DNA of 64,000 bases from Aminomonas paucivorans DSM 12260 (GTDB lineage: Bacteria > Synergistota > Synergistia > Synergistales > Synergistaceae), in assembly GCF_000165795.1 (NCBI RefSeq), contig NZ_CM001022.1, forward strand, positions 1 through 64,000. Direction: 5' to 3'. The position numbers were made by a program, and so were the translations under genes. The notes beneath the pieces were generated by a model. The model saw nothing but the letters and a program-made list of their open reading frames with translations. It was not told the DNA's origin and did no database searches. Positions 1 to 8,067 of the stretch are shown here, piece after piece. Position 1 is the first letter of the stretch. Each line of letters starts with the position of its first letter.

Positions 1-207
1 ATTGTGCCTATCCACGGGCTCCACGGAAATACGGCGGCTCCAAGGGGTTGGACCATCCACAAATCCCCGGGGTTGCTGTGGATATGTGGATAAGGTTTGT
101 GGATAATCCCATGCTACAATGGGGTGCCCTCCCCGTGGAGGGTTTCCCGGAGGCTTTTTCCCCTTCCCGGGAGGATCCGCCACATTCCACAAGTCGAGGT
201 GAACCCG
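1..207. promoter_or_regulatory. Origin region upstream of dnaA (DnaA-box cluster and dnaA leader)
   Basis: Two perfect DnaA boxes (TGTGGATAA) lie at 85-93 and 98-106, and a one-mismatch copy (TGTGGATAT) at 77-85 overlaps the first. A -10-like TACAAT at 115-120 follows directly, so DnaA bound here would probably repress its own gene; I see no convincing -35. A ribosome-binding sequence GAGGTGA at 196-202 precedes the chosen dnaA start. The window begins inside this region, so more boxes may lie upstream. Confidence 0.75.
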
Positions 208-1527
208 GTGGAGCAGGACCTCAAAGCGCTATGGCAGGACGTGCTGGCCCAGGGGAAAGACACCCTTCCCCCCGGGGCGGCGGACATTTGGCTCAAGACC
301 TGCCTGCCCCTCTCCCTGGAGGGAGGGGTTCTGGCGCTGGATGTGCCCAACGTGTTCATCAAGGAGCAGATCCAGTCCCGTTTCCTCGTCCCCCTGCAGG
401 AGCTGCTCCTGTCCCGGGGGGTGGCCCAGGGAGTGGAGCTTCAGGTGGCCTCGGAGATCCGCCCCAACGAGCAGAAACGGGCGGAGGCCGCGGCCCAGCT
501 GGTGGTGCCCAAGAACGGCCTGAACCCCAACTACGTCTTCGACACCTTCGTGGTGGGCAAGTCCAACCGCCTGGCCCACGCCGCCTCCCTGGCCTCCGCG
601 GAATCCCCCGGGGTGGCCTACAACCCCCTGTTCATCTGGGGGGGGGTGGGGCTGGGGAAGACCCACCTCATGCACGCCATCGGCCACTACGTCTCCGAGA
701 ACCTGCCGGGGGCCAAGGTGGTGTACGTGAGCTCCGAGAAGTTCACCAACGAACTCATCTCCTCCATCCAGAACAACCGCACCCAGGACTTCAAGGCGAA
801 ATACCGCAGCGTGGACGTGCTCCTCATCGACGACATCCAGTTTCTGGCGGACAAGGAGAGCACCCAGGAGGAGTTCTTCCACACCTTCAACAGCCTCCAC
901 GACGCCAAGAAACAGGTGGTTATCAGCTCCGACCGGCCCCCTAAGGACATCCAGCGGGTGGAGGAACGGCTGGTGTCCCGGTTCGAGTGGGGCCTGGTGA
1001 CGGACATCCAGCCCCCGGACCTGGAGACCCGGGTGGCCATCCTCCAGAAGAAGGCGGAGCTCCGGGGTTACGTGGTGCCGGAGGACGTGATCTTCTTCCT
1101 GGCTCAGAACATCCCCAGCAACATCCGAGAGCTGGAGGGGGCCTTGAACCGCGTGGTGGCCTGTTCGGAACTCAACGGGGAACCCATCTCCACGGAGCGG
1201 GCGGCGGAGTGGCTCAAGGACATCATCCGCAACGTCCTGCGGGGCCCCGTGAGCATCGACCTGATCCAGCACCTGGTGGCAGAGAGCTTCGGCATCCCCG
1301 TGGAGGAGCTGTCCTCCTCCAAGCGCACTTCCGACCTGGCCCTGGCCCGTCAGATCGCCATGTATCTGTCCCGGGAGTACACCGAGGCCAGCCTCCAACA
1401 GATCGGCTACGGCTTCAACAAGAAGGACCACACCACGGTTCTCCACGCCTGCCGGAAGATCGACGAGCTGTTGAAGAACGACCTCCGGGTCAAAAGCATT
1501 GTGGATAACGTGCGGAAAAAGCTGTAG
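208..1527 (+). CDS. dnaA: Chromosomal replication initiator protein DnaA
   Basis: DnaA binds DnaA boxes at oriC, opens the duplex and loads the replicative helicase. The 439-residue product has the expected layout: an N-terminal DnaB-interaction domain, a variable linker near residue 90, an AAA+ ATPase with Walker A GGVGLGKTHL near 145 and Walker B VLLIDDIQFL near 205, and a C-terminal DNA-binding domain with the DnaA signature around DHTTVLHACRKI. The frame stays open back to position 97, but GTG at 208 has the sequence GAGGTGA five bases upstream and gives a family-length N-terminus. The last codons contain a perfect DnaA box at 1500-1508. It is first in the dnaA-dnaN-recF-mnmG cluster. Confidence 0.97.
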   Translation: MEQDLKALWQDVLAQGKDTLPPGAADIWLKTCLPLSLEGGVLALDVPNVFIKEQIQSRFLVPLQELLLSRGVAQGVELQVASEIRPNEQKRAEAAAQLVVPKNGLNPNYVFDTFVVGKSNRLAHAASLASAESPGVAYNPLFIWGGVGLGKTHLMHAIGHYVSENLPGAKVVYVSSEKFTNELISSIQNNRTQDFKAKYRSVDVLLIDDIQFLADKESTQEEFFHTFNSLHDAKKQVVISSDRPPKDIQRVEERLVSRFEWGLVTDIQPPDLETRVAILQKKAELRGYVVPEDVIFFLAQNIPSNIRELEGALNRVVACSELNGEPISTERAAEWLKDIIRNVLRGPVSIDLIQHLVAESFGIPVEELSSSKRTSDLALARQIAMYLSREYTEASLQQIGYGFNKKDHTTVLHACRKIDELLKNDLRVKSIVDNVRKKL

Positions 1528-1765
1528 ATTCCCCGTGTTTTCCCCGTGGACGGATCTGTGGAGGACCCTTTTTGGAAGTCTTTCCACAATTCCTTTGTGG
1601 ACAGGGTGGATAACTTCCCGATTCCCCCGTGTCCCCCATCCACAGGGTTTCTTCGGAGGGGGACCGGTTTTGTAACAGTTGTCCACCCCATCCACCGCAC
1701 CTACTTCTAGATCTCCTAGTCTTTTCTTAGAAACAAAGACAATAGAAGAAGAAGGAGGAAGCCCC
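1528..1765. promoter_or_regulatory. dnaA-dnaN intergenic region, probable second half of a bipartite oriC
   Basis: This 238-base gap follows a perfect DnaA box at 1500-1508 and holds several imperfect ones: GGTGGATAA at 1605-1613 (one mismatch), TGTGGACAG at 1596-1604, CCATCCACA at 1636-1644 and TTGTCCACC at 1679-1687. A purine/A+T-rich stretch from about 1701 to 1757 is the best candidate unwinding element. The dnaN ribosome-binding site GGAGG is at 1754-1758. Bipartite origins flanking dnaA are established in Bacillus and Helicobacter; its function here is inferred. Confidence 0.7.
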
Positions 1766-2914
1766 GTGAAGCTGTCCATCGAGAAGTCCCAGTTCACCAA
1801 GAGCTGGTCCCTGGCGGAACGCAGCGTCGGAACGTCCAGCGCCCTCAACGTCCTCTCGGGTATTTTGGTTCGAGCTTCCGAGTCCACCGTGGAGCTTCTC
1901 GCCACGGACCTCAAGACCAGTGTGACCTGTCGGGCCCGGGGCGTCCGGGTGGAGGTGCCCGGGGAGGCGGTCTTCCCCGTGAAGTCCGTGGGAGACCTGT
2001 TCCGCAAGGCTCCGGAGGGGCAGTTCTCCGTCTCCGTGGAGGAGGGCAAGGCCACCCTCCTGGCGGGGCGCAGCCGCTATCGGTTCAGCACCTACGGGGT
2101 GCAGGAGTTCCCGCGGCTTCCCAGTGCGGAGCAGGGAACTCCCTTCGGGACCACCACGGCGCAGCAGCTCTTCGAGGCCCTCTCCGAAGGGACCCTGGCG
2201 GCCTCCACGGGGGAGGAGTACCCCCAGTTCCTCTCCTGCGCCTATTTCCAGCCGGAGAACGGCTTCCTCCGGGTGGTCTCCACGGACAGCCGACGCCTGG
2301 CCTATTCACGCTTTGCCGTGGGGGATGCGGCGGAGGGTCCGGGGATTCTGCTTCCCATGAAGGGCATCAAGGAGCTGGAGCGCATCCTGGGCTCCCTGGA
2401 CGGGGAGACTCCCCTGAAGGTTCGCTTCGACGACGCCCAGGCCTATTTCTCCACCTCCGAGGTGGAGTTCGCGGTGCGTCGCGTGGAGGCCAAGTTCCCT
2501 CAGTACGAGAGGATCCTTCCCACCAGCCGCACCACCTGGTTCGAGGCGGGGCGCTCCTCCCTGGTGGAGGCGCTGGAACGCATCGACGTGGTGGTTCGGG
2601 ATTTCAACCGCATGGTGGTGCTCCAGCTTTCCCCCGGGGGAAGCTGTACCCTTCGGGGGCGGGCCCCGGACTTCGGCGAGGCGGTGGAGGAGGTGGAGGG
2701 CTCCATCGAGGGAGAGCCCCTGCGCATCGCCTTCAACGTGCGGTTCTTCCTGGACGGGCTGAAGGCCCTGAAGGACCAAGGGGTCCGTCTGGACTTCAAC
2801 GGGCCGGAGGGGCACCTGGCGATCCGCCGCCCCGGTTCGGACAGCTACCTCTGCCTGGTGGCTCCCATCGCCCTCACGGAGGAGGACGGCGGCGCGGAAG
2901 GGGATGCGCTTTAG
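1766..2914 (+). CDS. dnaN: DNA polymerase III beta sliding clamp
   Basis: The protein forms the ring-shaped dimer that tethers DNA polymerase III to the template. The 382-residue product starts at GTG 1766, eight bases after GGAGG, and begins with the typical beta-clamp strand (KLSIEKSQFTKSW). The upstream open frame back to 1679 lies in the origin region and has no start context. Three clamp folds of about 125 residues each are expected; segments such as STDSRRLAYSRF near residue 180 and the C-terminal P-I-A-L end are typical. Its stop overlaps the recF start by 11 bases, which indicates translational coupling. Confidence 0.96.
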   Translation: MKLSIEKSQFTKSWSLAERSVGTSSALNVLSGILVRASESTVELLATDLKTSVTCRARGVRVEVPGEAVFPVKSVGDLFRKAPEGQFSVSVEEGKATLLAGRSRYRFSTYGVQEFPRLPSAEQGTPFGTTTAQQLFEALSEGTLAASTGEEYPQFLSCAYFQPENGFLRVVSTDSRRLAYSRFAVGDAAEGPGILLPMKGIKELERILGSLDGETPLKVRFDDAQAYFSTSEVEFAVRRVEAKFPQYERILPTSRTTWFEAGRSSLVEALERIDVVVRDFNRMVVLQLSPGGSCTLRGRAPDFGEAVEEVEGSIEGEPLRIAFNVRFFLDGLKALKDQGVRLDFNGPEGHLAIRRPGSDSYLCLVAPIALTEEDGGAEGDAL

Positions 2915-3962
2915 GGATCTGGAAGTCCACCGGTACCGGAACCTGGAGGACCGGGAGATCACCTGGTCTCCGGGGATCAACGTGCTTCTGGGGCCCAACG
3001 GAGCGGGGAAGACCAACCTCCTGGAGGCCATGGACCTGCTGGCCGGATGGGGCCCCTTCGGGGACCGTCCGGCCTCCGTCGTTCCCTGGGAGGGTTCCGG
3101 GGACACCTGGGTGAGGGGACGTCTGGAGGGAGAGGAGACGGCGGTGGCCTCGGTACAGGTGAGGGGCCGCACCCTGCTTCGCTGGGGGGGCTCTCCCGTG
3201 CGGGCCACCCAGATGCGGACCTCCCTGCCCGTCCTGGCCTTTCTGCCCGACAGCCTCTCGGTGGTGGAGGGTTCCGCCTCCCAGAGGCGCCGGCTTCTGG
3301 ACCAGGTGGGGGCGCTGGTGTACCCCCCCTACGCCCTGCGGCTCCACGATTACCGAAGGGCCCTCCGGCAGCGCACCGCCTGCCTGCGCCGGGGGGAGCG
3401 GGACGACCTGGTGCTTCGGGTCCTGGCCCCCCTGGGGGTGTGGCTCTGGCGGGCCCGGGAGGACGTGGCCCGGCGTCTGGCCTCCCGCCTGGAGGGGGTG
3501 GGGCCCCTCCTCTCCGCTCCCCTGGAGTTGCGTTACCATCGGGGGGGGGGAGGCTGGGAGGAGGACTCGAAGGAGGACTTTCGACGGGGACTTCTTCGGC
3601 ATCGGGACCGGGAGCGCCTTTCCCGGACCCCCTTGGTGGGACCCCAGAGGGACGACCTGGTCTTCCTCTCCGGGAAGATCCCCGCGGCGGAACGTTTCAG
3701 CCGGGGCCACCGGCGCCGCGCCGCCGTGGCGCTCATGCTGGCCTCCGCGGGGGTGGTGCGGGACGCCCTGAGGCGGGACCCGGTGTTGCTGCTGGACGAG
3801 GTGACGGCGGAGCTGGACGGGGAGGGAAAGGGGATCCTCTTCTCCTCCCTGGAGGCCACGGGGTGGCAGGTCTTCGCCGCTACCGCCGACGCGGACGCCC
3901 CGCTGCCCGGGGCGGTGTACCGCATCGAGGGGGGGAAGGTGTTCCCTCCCCGGGAGGGTTGA
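2904..3962 (+). CDS. recF: DNA replication and repair protein RecF
   Basis: RecF is an SMC-like ATPase that helps load RecA at single-strand gaps. The 352-residue product has Walker A GPNGAGKTNLLEA near residue 32, the family's SxSQRRRLLD segment near 130, and a C-terminal signature/Walker B stretch ending in VLLLDEVTAELD. Its length matches the family. It overlaps dnaN by 11 bases and is followed after one base by mnmG, so the three genes are probably co-transcribed. Confidence 0.95.
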   Translation: MRFRDLEVHRYRNLEDREITWSPGINVLLGPNGAGKTNLLEAMDLLAGWGPFGDRPASVVPWEGSGDTWVRGRLEGEETAVASVQVRGRTLLRWGGSPVRATQMRTSLPVLAFLPDSLSVVEGSASQRRRLLDQVGALVYPPYALRLHDYRRALRQRTACLRRGERDDLVLRVLAPLGVWLWRAREDVARRLASRLEGVGPLLSAPLELRYHRGGGGWEEDSKEDFRRGLLRHRDRERLSRTPLVGPQRDDLVFLSGKIPAAERFSRGHRRRAAVALMLASAGVVRDALRRDPVLLLDEVTAELDGEGKGILFSSLEATGWQVFAATADADAPLPGAVYRIEGGKVFPPREG

Positions 3963-3963
3963 G

Positions 3964-5847
3964 ATGGAATCCTTCGAGGGGATCTACGACGTGGTGGTGG
4001 TGGGGGGAGGCCACGGGGGCTGCGAGGCCGCCCTGGCCTCCGCCCGCATGGGGGCCCGGACCCTGCTGCTGAACCTGCACCTGGAGAACGCGGCCCTCAT
4101 GGCCTGCAACCCCTCCATGGGGGGTCCGGCGAAGGGACACCTGATCCGGGAAGTGGACGCCCTGGGGGGCTTCCAGGCCCGAGTGACCGACCGGACCACC
4201 CTGCAGCTCCGGTGGCTCAACACCTCCAAGGGTCCGGCGGTGCGCACCCTCCGGGCCCAGTGCGACCTGGTGCAGTACCACCTGGCCTTCCGGATGCTCC
4301 TGGAGACCACGCAGAACCTGGAGGTGCACCAGGGGGAGGTTACGGACCTGTGGGTGGAGCAGGGCCGGATCCGGGGGGTGCGCACCGCCCTGGGGGACCC
4401 GATCGAGGCCCGTCGGGTGGTGCTGGCGGCGGGAACCTACCTGGCCGGGGTGGCCCACATCGGCCTGCACCGCTTCGCCTCCGGTCCCCTGGGGGAGCTG
4501 CCCGCCTCGCGCCTTTCCGATTCCCTGCGCCGGGAGGGCTTCCGGGTGGAGCGCCTCAAGACCGGCACCACCCCGCGGCTTCACGCCGACACGGTGGACT
4601 GGGCCTCCCTGCCCCTTCAGGAGAGCGACCCCGAGCCCGGGGCCTTCAGCCATTTCTCCCCCAAACGGACCTATCAGGGGTACCCCTGCGCCCAGATCCG
4701 CACCAACCGGCGGACCCACGACCTGATCCGGGCCCACCTGGACCGAAGCCCCCTGTTCACCGGGGTCATCCAGGGGGTGGGGCCCCGGTACTGTCCCTCC
4801 ATCGAGGACAAGGTGGTGCGTTTCCCGGAGCGGGATTCCCACCCCGTGTTCCTGGAACCCCTCTCGGCGACCAACCGGGAGATCTACGTCCAGAACCTCT
4901 CCACCTCCCTTCCCTACGACGTGCAGGTGGCCCTGGTGCGCACCCTTCCGGGGTGCGAGAGGGCGAAGGTCCTCAAACCGGGCTACGCCATCGAGTACGA
5001 CTACCTTCCCCCCACCCAGCTGGAACCCTGGCTGGAGACCAAGGGGGTGAAGGGCCTCTTCTGCGCCGGGCAGACCAACGGCACCTCGGGCTACGAGGAG
5101 GCGGCCTCCCAGGGCCTCCTGGCGGGGATCAACGCGGTGCGGACCCTGAGGGGGGAGGACCCGGTGGTGCTGGGGCGTCACGAAGCCTACCTGGGAGTGC
5201 TGGTGGACGACCTGGTCACCAAGGGGACCCAGGAGCCCTACCGGATGCTCACCAGCCGGTGCGAGCACCGGCTGCTCCTTCGCCACGACAACGCGGACCG
5301 TCGCCTGGCCCCCCTGGGGCGTCGCCTGGGGCTTCTGGAGGACCGGGACTGGGCCCTCCTGACGGAGCGGTGGAGGCGGCAGGACGACCTGGAGGAGAGG
5401 CTGCAGGCCCTCCGGGTGGCCCCCACGGACCGGGTGCGTTCCCTCCTGGCCTCCTGGGACACCCCCGCGCCGGAGGAACCCCTGACGGCGAAGGAACTGC
5501 TGCGCCGTCCCCAGATCACCTGGGACCGTCTGGCGGAACTCTGCGGCCTGGAGGGGGAGGACCGGGAGGCGGGGGAGTACGTGGCGGTGGAGACGAAGTA
5601 CCAGGGCTACGTGGAACGCCAGGAGAGGCAGGTGGCCCGGATGCGGCGCTTCGACGAGGTTCCCCTTCCGGAGGGGTTCGACTTCCGGTCCGTGCCGGGG
5701 CTCCTGACGGAGAGCCTGACCAAGCTGGAGCGGGTCCGTCCCCGGACCCTGGGGCAGGCGGGGCGCATCTCCGGGGTCACCCCCGCGGACCTGCAGCTCC
5801 TCTGGGCCACCCTGGAGGTTCGGAGGCGCCGGGATTCCCGTGGCTAG
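3964..5847 (+). CDS. mnmG: tRNA uridine-5-carboxymethylaminomethyl modification enzyme MnmG (GidA)
   Basis: With MnmE, MnmG installs the carboxymethylaminomethyl group at wobble U34 of certain tRNAs, using FAD and methylene-tetrahydrofolate. The 627-residue product is full length (the E. coli protein has 629). The Rossmann motif VVVGGGHGGCEAALASA lies at about residues 12-28, and the family segments MACNPSMGGPAKGHL and GYEEAASQGL are intact. The gene starts at ATG 3964 and its stop lies within the next gene (8-base overlap). Its place next to the origin is common in bacteria. Confidence 0.97.
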   Translation: MESFEGIYDVVVVGGGHGGCEAALASARMGARTLLLNLHLENAALMACNPSMGGPAKGHLIREVDALGGFQARVTDRTTLQLRWLNTSKGPAVRTLRAQCDLVQYHLAFRMLLETTQNLEVHQGEVTDLWVEQGRIRGVRTALGDPIEARRVVLAAGTYLAGVAHIGLHRFASGPLGELPASRLSDSLRREGFRVERLKTGTTPRLHADTVDWASLPLQESDPEPGAFSHFSPKRTYQGYPCAQIRTNRRTHDLIRAHLDRSPLFTGVIQGVGPRYCPSIEDKVVRFPERDSHPVFLEPLSATNREIYVQNLSTSLPYDVQVALVRTLPGCERAKVLKPGYAIEYDYLPPTQLEPWLETKGVKGLFCAGQTNGTSGYEEAASQGLLAGINAVRTLRGEDPVVLGRHEAYLGVLVDDLVTKGTQEPYRMLTSRCEHRLLLRHDNADRRLAPLGRRLGLLEDRDWALLTERWRRQDDLEERLQALRVAPTDRVRSLLASWDTPAPEEPLTAKELLRRPQITWDRLAELCGLEGEDREAGEYVAVETKYQGYVERQERQVARMRRFDEVPLPEGFDFRSVPGLLTESLTKLERVRPRTLGQAGRISGVTPADLQLLWATLEVRRRRDSRG

Positions 5848-6325
5848 CCGGACCCGTTTCCTCCGGGAGGTGCTGGAAAGCGGCGTGAGCCCGGAGCTGC
5901 ACCTGGCCTTCACCCTGGCCCGGGTCTGTCGGGAGTGGGAGTCCCTCCTGGGGCGGGCCCTGGGAAGCCGCACCGCCCCCCGTCGCCTGGAGGGTCGGGT
6001 GCTCTTCGTGGCGGCGGAAAGCCCCGCGGCGGCCCAAGCCCTGCAGTTCGAGCGGGCCCGGCTGCTTCGGGAGCTGAAGGAGCGGTTCCAGCTTCCCCTG
6101 GAGGAGCTGCGGGTTCAGGTGGGGTCCATCCGGTCCACCCCCGCCCCCGGGGCCCCGAGGCGCCGGGCCTCCCCTCCCCCCGTCCCCCTTTCGGAGGAGG
6201 AGGTGAGCCGGCAGGAACAGGCCTTTCGGGAGAAGGTGGCGGACCCGGAGATCGCCCAGGCCTTGGCCCGTCTGGCGGTGGCCTGTCGGAGACGCTTCGG
6301 GCCTCGGAACGGTGAAAGGTCTTAG
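5840..6325 (+). CDS. DciA/DUF721-family protein, probable helicase-loading factor
   Basis: DUF721 proteins (DciA) assist the replicative helicase in bacteria that lack DnaC or DnaI. The 161-residue product starts with GTG at 5840, overlapping the mnmG stop. The N-terminal half (to about residue 95) has the DUF721 pattern, including REWESLLGRAL and FVAAESPAAAQALQFERARLL. The C-terminal half is proline/arginine-rich and then helical, and I do not recognise it. The position beside dnaA-dnaN-recF supports the assignment. Confidence 0.75.
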   Translation: MASRTRFLREVLESGVSPELHLAFTLARVCREWESLLGRALGSRTAPRRLEGRVLFVAAESPAAAQALQFERARLLRELKERFQLPLEELRVQVGSIRSTPAPGAPRRRASPPPVPLSEEEVSRQEQAFREKVADPEIAQALARLAVACRRRFGPRNGERS

Positions 6326-6348
6326 AAGAAAGAATCTTCCGTTCTCTT

Positions 6349-6400
6349 TTTACAACCGCCCCCCTTTTCCCTATACTCGAACCGGTGCCCTGGGCACCGG
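6349..6400 (+). promoter_or_regulatory. Sigma-70-type promoter with a perfect palindrome in the initial transcript
   Basis: A -35 TTTACA at 6349-6354 and a -10 TATACT at 6372-6377 are separated by exactly 17 bases. Five bases after the -10 lies a perfect 8-bp inverted repeat with a 3-base loop, CCGGTGCC-CTG-GGCACCGG (6382-6400). Its position at about -2 to +16 suits a repressor operator or a 5'-end mRNA hairpin. The downstream gene encodes a nitronate monooxygenase-like enzyme. Confidence 0.6.
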
Positions 6401-6440
6401 ACAGGATACGAAATTGACAAAAAAGGAGTCCTCGGTTTCC

Positions 6441-7514
6441 TTGAACGCCTCCTGGCCCACCCTCAAGCTCGGAAAACACGTGTCCCGGTACCCCCTGATC
6501 CAGGGGGGGATGGGGGTCATGATCTCCGGACCCAGGCTCGCAGGCGCGGTGGCCCGCGCAGGCGGAGTGGGGACCATCGCCAGCGTCGGCCTGGCCTGCG
6601 CCTCCCCCCACTACAACGGCCGCAACTACTTCGAGGCCAACCAGCTGGCCATGAAGGACGCCCTGGCGGAGGCCCGCGCCGCCGCCCCCGAAGGGGTCCT
6701 GGCGGTGAACTGCATGGTGGCCCTCACGGACTTCGACCTGCACATCCGCTCCGCCTGCGAGGGGGGGGCGAACGTGATCATCTCCGGCGCGGGGCTGCCC
6801 CTGAAGCTGCCGGAACTCACCAAGGACTACCCCGACGTGGCCCTGGTGCCCATCGTCAGCTCCGTGAAGGCGGCGGACCTGATCCTCCGGCGCTGGGAGA
6901 AGCTCTACGGGCGTCAGCCCGACGGCTTCGTGGTGGAGACCCCCCTCCACGCGGGGGGCCACCTGGGGGCCACCAAGATGGAGCAGGTGACGGACCCCGC
7001 CCTCTCCCTGGAGGCGGTGGTGCCGGAACTGGTGCGCTTCCTGGAGCAGGACGTGAAGGCGGACATCCCCGTGGTGGCCGCCGGGGGCATCTGGGACCGG
7101 TCGGACCTGGAACGGGCCTGGTCCTGGGGCGCCCGGGGGGTCCAGATGGGCACCCGCTTCGCCTGCACCCGGGAGGGAGACGCCTCGGACCGGTTCAAGC
7201 AGGCCTTCGTGGACGCCCAGGAGGAGGACGTGGTCCTCATCATGAGCCCCGTGGGCATCCCCGGACGGGCCCTGAAGAACCCCTTCGTGGCCCGGTACCT
7301 GGAGGGGGAGGTGGAGAGCAAGCCCTGCATCGCCAACTGCCTCTCCCACTGCACCTACCTCCGCACCCGGAAGACCTTCTGCATCGCCCAGGCCCTGGTG
7401 GACGCCTACCAGGGGAACTGGGAGACGGGACTCTTCTTCTGCGGCGACAACGTCACCCGGTGCCGGGGCATCGAAAAGGTGGAGGACATCCTGGCGGAGT
7501 TGTTCGAATCTTAA
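6441..7514 (+). CDS. Nitronate monooxygenase / FabK-like FMN-dependent oxidoreductase
   Basis: This belongs to the 2-nitropropane dioxygenase family of FMN TIM-barrel enzymes, which includes nitronate monooxygenases and the enoyl-ACP reductase FabK. The family motifs YPLIQGGMGVMISG (N-terminus), HAGGHLGAT and VVAAGGIWD (phosphate-binding loop), and GVQMGTRF are present in order. TTG at 6441 is the likely start, 12 bases after GGAG, giving 357 residues; the frame is open back to 6312, but that part lies in the promoter. The C-terminal 60 residues are cysteine-rich (CIANCLSHC, CGDNVTRC), as in the subgroup of this family found in anaerobes. FabK and nitronate activity cannot be told apart from sequence alone. 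Confidence 0.85.
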   Translation: MNASWPTLKLGKHVSRYPLIQGGMGVMISGPRLAGAVARAGGVGTIASVGLACASPHYNGRNYFEANQLAMKDALAEARAAAPEGVLAVNCMVALTDFDLHIRSACEGGANVIISGAGLPLKLPELTKDYPDVALVPIVSSVKAADLILRRWEKLYGRQPDGFVVETPLHAGGHLGATKMEQVTDPALSLEAVVPELVRFLEQDVKADIPVVAAGGIWDRSDLERAWSWGARGVQMGTRFACTREGDASDRFKQAFVDAQEEDVVLIMSPVGIPGRALKNPFVARYLEGEVESKPCIANCLSHCTYLRTRKTFCIAQALVDAYQGNWETGLFFCGDNVTRCRGIEKVEDILAELFES

Positions 7515-7533
7515 AGCTCTTTCTGGTAAGGCA

Positions 7534-7562
7534 TTGACAGGAACCCCTCTTCCCTCTTGAAT
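7534..7562 (+). promoter_or_regulatory. Probable promoter of the superoxide reductase gene
   Basis: A consensus -35 TTGACA at 7534-7539 is followed after 17 bases by TTGAAT at 7557-7562 (four of six -10 positions). A ribosome-binding sequence GGGAGGG lies about ten bases before the ATG at 7610. Confidence 0.5.
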
Positions 7563-7609
7563 GGGGGTGTACGGATAGTCATTTCAATCTGCAGGGAGGG
7601 ATTCGACTC

Positions 7610-8002
7610 ATGAAGGTAGCGGACACCATCCAGAGCGGCGACTGGAAGGGGGAGAAGCACGTCCCCGTCATCGAGGCCCCGGAGAAGGTCAAGGCAGGAG
7701 AGGCCTTCGAGGTGACCCTGAGCGTGGGCAAGGAGATCCCCCACCCCAACACCACGGAGCACCACATCAAGTGGATCCAGCTCCTCTTCAAGCCCGAGGG
7801 CGGCAAGTTCGCCTACGAGGTGGCGAAGGTGCGCTTCGAGGTGCACGGGGAGTCCACCGAGGGGCCGAACCAGGGGCCCGCCCACGCGGAGCCCTGCGCC
7901 ACCGTGAAGGTGAAGCTCTCCAAGCCCGGCACCTTCCTGGCCCTGTCCTACTGTAACATCCACGGTTTCTGGGAGAGCGAGCGGCCCGTCTCCGTGGAGT
8001 GA
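7610..8002 (+). CDS. Class II superoxide reductase (neelaredoxin-type, single iron centre)
   Basis: Superoxide reductase reduces superoxide to hydrogen peroxide in the cytoplasm of anaerobes without releasing oxygen. The 130-residue product keeps the iron ligands of the Fe(His)4Cys site: His17 (EKHVPV), His45 and His51 (PHPNTTEHHIKW), and Cys115 and His118 (SYCNIHGFW). Residues E15-K16 match the position of the catalytic Glu-Lys pair. There is no N-terminal desulforedoxin-like CxxC domain, so it is the one-iron class. The gene is monocistronic, with its own promoter and a terminator at 8034-8067. Confidence 0.95.
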   Translation: MKVADTIQSGDWKGEKHVPVIEAPEKVKAGEAFEVTLSVGKEIPHPNTTEHHIKWIQLLFKPEGGKFAYEVAKVRFEVHGESTEGPNQGPAHAEPCATVKVKLSKPGTFLALSYCNIHGFWESERPVSVE

Positions 8003-8033
8003 TCCTTCCCGCACGCACCGGCAGAGCGCAGCG

Positions 8034-8067
8034 GAGGGGCCCCGATCCGGGGTCCCTCGGCTTTTTT
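8034..8067 (+). terminator. Intrinsic terminator after the superoxide reductase gene
   Basis: An 11-bp stem (8034-8044 with 8048-8058, one G-U pair, three-base loop) is followed by six T at 8062-8067. The T-run reaches the stop codon of the convergent response-regulator gene. Confidence 0.9.
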
